Shown in pieces: positions 61,674 to 64,000 of a stretch of 64,000 nt of DNA. This DNA comes from Streptomyces sp. AC550_RSS872 (lineage in GTDB: Bacteria; Actinomycetota; Actinomycetes; Streptomycetales; Streptomycetaceae). Both the position numbers and the translations under genes were made by a program. A model generated the notes under the pieces. It worked only from the letters and a program-made list of their open reading frames with translations, ran no database searches and had not been told where the DNA came from. The stretch's first letter is position 1. Every line of letters starts with the position of its first letter. The stretch covers positions 1 through 64,000 of the forward strand of contig NZ_JAGMUL010000015.1 of the NCBI RefSeq assembly GCF_019049285.1. Reading direction: 5' to 3'.

Positions 61674-62720
61674 TCATCGATCTCGCAGGCGTCGCCGGTC
61701 CTGTTCGTCCCAGGCGCGGGTGTCCCGCGGAGTCGCGTAGGGCTCGTCGTCGGGTGGGTGGCCGCCGGCGATCGCGCGCTGCCGTGCGGCCTCGGCGTCG
61801 AACTCCAGGCCGAGCAGGATGGCCAGGTTGCCGACCCACAGCCAGACCAGGAACACGATCACGCCGGCCATGGTGCCGTAGGTCTTGTTGTAGGAGGCGA
61901 AGTTGGCGACGTAGAACGCGAAGCCGGCGGAGGCGGCCAGCCAGATCACCAGGGCGAGGAAGCTGCCCGGGGTGATCCATCGGAAGCCGCGCACCTTGGC
62001 GTTCGGGGCCGCCCAGTACAGGATCGCGATCATGGTGGTCACGAGGACGGCCAGGACCGGCCACTTGGCGATGGCCCAGACCGTCAGGGCCGTGTCGCCG
62101 ATACCCAGGGTGGAGCCGACCTCCCGGGCCAGGGAGCCGGTGAAGACGACGATCAGCGCGCTGAGCACGGCCAGCACCATGAGGACGACGGTCACCCCGA
62201 GCCGGATCGGCAGGATCTTCCACGCCGGGCGTCCCTCGGGCATGTCGTAGACGGCGTTCGAGGTGCGGATGAAGGCCGCGACATAGCCGGAGGCCGACCA
62301 CACCGCGAGAACGAGGCCGACGACGGCCATGACGGAGCCGAGACCGCCGTTGCCCTGCAACTGTTCCACCGCCCGCGTGAGGATGTCCCGGGCCGAGCCG
62401 GGCGCGAGCTGGTTGATGTTCTCCAGGACCTTGTCCGTGGCAGACCTGCCGACAAGACCGAGCAGGGACACCAGCACCAGCAGCGCCGGGAACAGCGACA
62501 GCACGCTGTAGTAGGTCAGCGCCGCCGCGCGGTCGGTCAGCTCGTCGTCCTTGAACTCCCGCAGGGTGCCCTTCAGCGCCGCCCACCACGATCGTTTCGG
62601 CAGTTCGGTCGGTGTGTCCGGTGCCTGCCGCTCGACCTGCGGATCCGGCCCGAGGCCCGGGGGAGCCGGATCGTGCGGCGCCCGCTGATCTTTGTGCCTG
62701 GATCTGAGTAGTCGGGTCAT
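61674..62720 (-). CDS. YihY/BrkB-family inner-membrane protein
   Basis: A 348-residue protein with a charged, proline-rich N-terminus, six membrane helices (about 60-300) and a basic/acidic C-terminal tail. LTDRAAALTYYSVLSLFPALL is the family hallmark; NKTYGTMAGVIVFLVWLW is the later conserved helix. The family is widespread; suggested roles include envelope maintenance, without a firm activity. ATG at 62720 has GGGGGCC upstream. Convergent with the CU044_5270-type gene. Confidence 0.87.
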   Translation of the reverse strand: MTRLLRSRHKDQRAPHDPAPPGLGPDPQVERQAPDTPTELPKRSWWAALKGTLREFKDDELTDRAAALTYYSVLSLFPALLVLVSLLGLVGRSATDKVLENINQLAPGSARDILTRAVEQLQGNGGLGSVMAVVGLVLAVWSASGYVAAFIRTSNAVYDMPEGRPAWKILPIRLGVTVVLMVLAVLSALIVVFTGSLAREVGSTLGIGDTALTVWAIAKWPVLAVLVTTMIAILYWAAPNAKVRGFRWITPGSFLALVIWLAASAGFAFYVANFASYNKTYGTMAGVIVFLVWLWVGNLAILLGLEFDAEAARQRAIAGGHPPDDEPYATPRDTRAWDEQDRRRLRDR

Positions 62721-62828
62721 GGCCCCCGGGTAACCGGACCTGCCCCGCTCAAGCGCGATCCGTGCGTGCGTCCGGGGGCGGTGGAAAATCCGGCGACGGT
62801 TCCGCTGCGGACTGTTACCGTCGAGCCC

Positions 62829-62897
62829 ATGAAGGTCATCAGGCACAGTCACACCGCAGCCGCGCGAGCGCCCCGCTCCACGGCTGCCGACGCCTGA
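62829..62897 (+). CDS. Candidate alanine-rich leader peptide (22 residues)
   Basis: A short ORF, ATG at 62829 to TGA at 62895-62897, encodes a 22-residue peptide with seven alanines, including three in a row (GCA GCC GCG). It lies 110 bp before an alanyl-tRNA synthetase-like gene and 10 bp before a stable hairpin. That layout matches ribosome-mediated attenuation: low charged tRNA-Ala stalls translation and alters RNA folding. It begins close after a TGTTAC (-10-like) box, so the RNA may be nearly leaderless. This is a candidate based on layout only. Confidence 0.45.
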   Translation: MKVIRHSHTAAARAPRSTAADA

Positions 62898-62907
62898 CCC
62901 ACCCCTC

Positions 62908-62932
62908 CCGGCGGCCGGAAACGGACCGCCGG
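62908..62932 (+). promoter_or_regulatory. GAAA-tetraloop hairpin, possible attenuator
   Basis: CCGGCGG (62908-62914) pairs with CCGCCGG (62926-62932); an inner CCG/CGG pair and a single bulged A close a GAAA loop. The stem is very stable. No U-run follows. It is placed between the Ala-rich short ORF and the synthetase-like gene. Confidence 0.6.
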
Positions 62933-63007
62933 TGTACGTGCGCTCTCCCTCCCCGGTCGCACCCCGTGCCGCGGCTCTTTCCGGTCCCCACGACCGAAGG
63001 AACCCCG

Positions 63008-64000
63008 ATGAACACGACGAGCACGATGGACACCGACCGGATCGTCCGCACCTTCACCGACTACTTCCGTGAGCGCGGACACGAACTCCTCACCGGCGGC
63101 ACCCTCCTGCCGCCAACCACCGACCCCGTGCTCTTCACCACCTCGGGCATGCACCCCCTCACGCCGTATCTGGAAGGCCGCCCGCATCCACAGGGACGAC
63201 GCCTGGCCGGCGTCCAGCGCTGTCTGCGCACGACCGACCTCGACGAAGTCGGCGACCGCACCCATCTGACCGTGTTCGAGATGCTCGGCTCCTGGTCCCT
63301 GGGCGACTACAGCCACAGCCAGAGCCTGCGTTGGGGACACGAGCTGCTGTGCGACGGATTCGGCATCCCGCCGCAGCGGATGTACGTCACCGTCTTCGGC
63401 GGAGACGACCAGGTGGGCCCCGACGGCGAGTCGTGGGACACCTGGCGCGAGTTGGGCGTGCCCGTGGAGCCGACCAGCGACGACAACTGGTGGTCCCACG
63501 CCCCGGTCGGCCTGTGCGGGCCCGACTCGGAGATCTTCGTGTGGACCGGCGACGCCGGCACCCCACCCCAGGGCAGCCCGACCACCGACCCGCGCTGGGT
63601 GGAGGTGTGGAACCACGTGAGCATGCGCTACCACCGCCTCGAGGACGGCAGCCTCCGACCCCTCCGGCAGCCCAACGTCGACACGGGCATGGGACTCGAA
63701 CGCCTCGCCACGGTCCTCCAGGGCCACGACTGCGTCTACGACAGCGACCTCTTCGAACCCTGGATGCGGCTCGTGCCACCGCTGTGGGACCTGGACGAGC
63801 CGTCGCTGCACCTGGTCTGCGACCACCTGCGCTCCGGCATCGCCGTGATCGGCGACGGCGTACGGCCGTCCCACACCGGGCGCGGCTACGTCCTGCGCCG
63901 GCTGACCCGCCGCGTCCTCACCACGCTCTGGCGCGACGACCCCTCACGCACCCTGTCCGACCTGCCGACCGAGCTCCTCGGGCACACCCTGGACCGCTTC
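63008..64000 (+). CDS. Alanyl-tRNA synthetase-like protein, 3' truncated by window edge
   Basis: 331 codons, open to the last base. The class II catalytic core is recognisable: FTTSGMHPL (motif 1 area), RCLRTTDLDEVG, FEMLGSWSLGDYS for the usual EMLGNFSFGDY, LCGPDSEIFVW, and VDTGMGLERLATVLQG. It is clearly AlaRS-related yet divergent from housekeeping AlaS (THLTVFEMLGSW in place of the RHHTFFEMLGNF type). It may be a paralogue lacking editing domains, as in alanine-related synthetases of secondary metabolism, but the rest of the gene is missing. ATG at 63008 with GAAGGAAC upstream. Confidence 0.85.
   Translation, partial: MNTTSTMDTDRIVRTFTDYFRERGHELLTGGTLLPPTTDPVLFTTSGMHPLTPYLEGRPHPQGRRLAGVQRCLRTTDLDEVGDRTHLTVFEMLGSWSLGDYSHSQSLRWGHELLCDGFGIPPQRMYVTVFGGDDQVGPDGESWDTWRELGVPVEPTSDDNWWSHAPVGLCGPDSEIFVWTGDAGTPPQGSPTTDPRWVEVWNHVSMRYHRLEDGSLRPLRQPNVDTGMGLERLATVLQGHDCVYDSDLFEPWMRLVPPLWDLDEPSLHLVCDHLRSGIAVIGDGVRPSHTGRGYVLRRLTRRVLTTLWRDDPSRTLSDLPTELLGHTLDRF

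Noticed and set aside
1..64000. tRNA, rRNA, CRISPR array, insertion sequence, prophage or att site
   Set aside because: No regular spacer-repeat array, no transposase or integrase motifs, no cloverleaf or rRNA sequence noticed. A systematic tRNA/IS scan could not be run.

Overview
The window is high-GC actinobacterial DNA and almost certainly Streptomyces. The evidence is a ram/amf-type SapB cluster, a subtilisin-inhibitor gene, a streptogrisin-like protease, SpoIIE-type PAS/GAF phosphatases, many GTG starts, ATGA/GTGA gene overlaps and near absence of TTA codons. I found no rRNA, tRNA, insertion sequence, CRISPR array or origin.

Layout. 1-6.2 kb: a 5'-truncated sigma-like/zinc-finger/ricin protein, then a minus-strand operon (FMN 2-hydroxyacid oxidase, D-2-hydroxyacid dehydrogenase, alpha/beta hydrolase, NCS1 permease). 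6.3-12.5 kb: a conserved hypothetical, a secreted protease inhibitor with Lys at P1, a STAS-gene remnant, an orphan amidinotransferase, a CDGSH/HemK-like/diiron operon, a 32-codon small ORF and Ppx/GppA. 12.5-19.1 kb: an MFS remnant beside a complete NHLM-type peptide export cluster (two ABC proteins, one with a C39 peptidase, and an HlyD-like adaptor) with a cysteine-free double-glycine precursor. 19.5-24 kb: a hotdog thioesterase, a secreted S1 protease with an acidic repeat tail, and a PAS/GAF/PP2C phosphatase. 24-31 kb: the ramR-ramB-ramA-ramS-ramC class III lanthipeptide cluster for a SapB-like surfactant peptide. 31.2-33.7 kb: a second phosphatase, fused to a kinase-like ATPase domain.

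33.8-40.1 kb: a complete dTDP-L-rhamnose set (RmlA, RmlB, RmlD on plus; RmlC on minus) with a methyltransferase and a large family 2 glycosyltransferase, probably for a surface glycan. 40.3-42 kb: a phosphoesterase and an XdhC-like protein. 42.3-50.3 kb: one 2674-residue single-module polyketide synthase (CoA ligase-ACP-KS-AT-DH-KR-ACP-TE). 50.5-57.8 kb: a secreted GH5 endoglycoceramidase-like enzyme, a TipA-like MerR regulator, two paralogous UGT-type glycosyltransferases, a secreted beta-propeller and a TetR regulator with a clear operator. 57.9-62.7 kb: a ricin-domain remnant, a cytochrome oxidase subunit I gene coupled to a small tail-anchored protein, an ECF sigma factor with its CU044_5270-type partner, and a BrkB membrane protein. 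62.8-64 kb: an alanine-rich short ORF and a GAAA-loop hairpin precede an alanyl-tRNA synthetase-like gene that runs off the window.

How it fits together. Two peptide-export systems lie within 12 kb, both with a hairpin just 3' of the precursor gene that could keep precursor mRNA above transporter mRNA. RamR, which activates ram operons, carries the only in-frame TTA (bldA-type) codon I found. That same triplet, read on the other strand, is the stop codon of ramB. The rml genes could supply the sugar donor for the glycosyltransferases further along, but this is inference.
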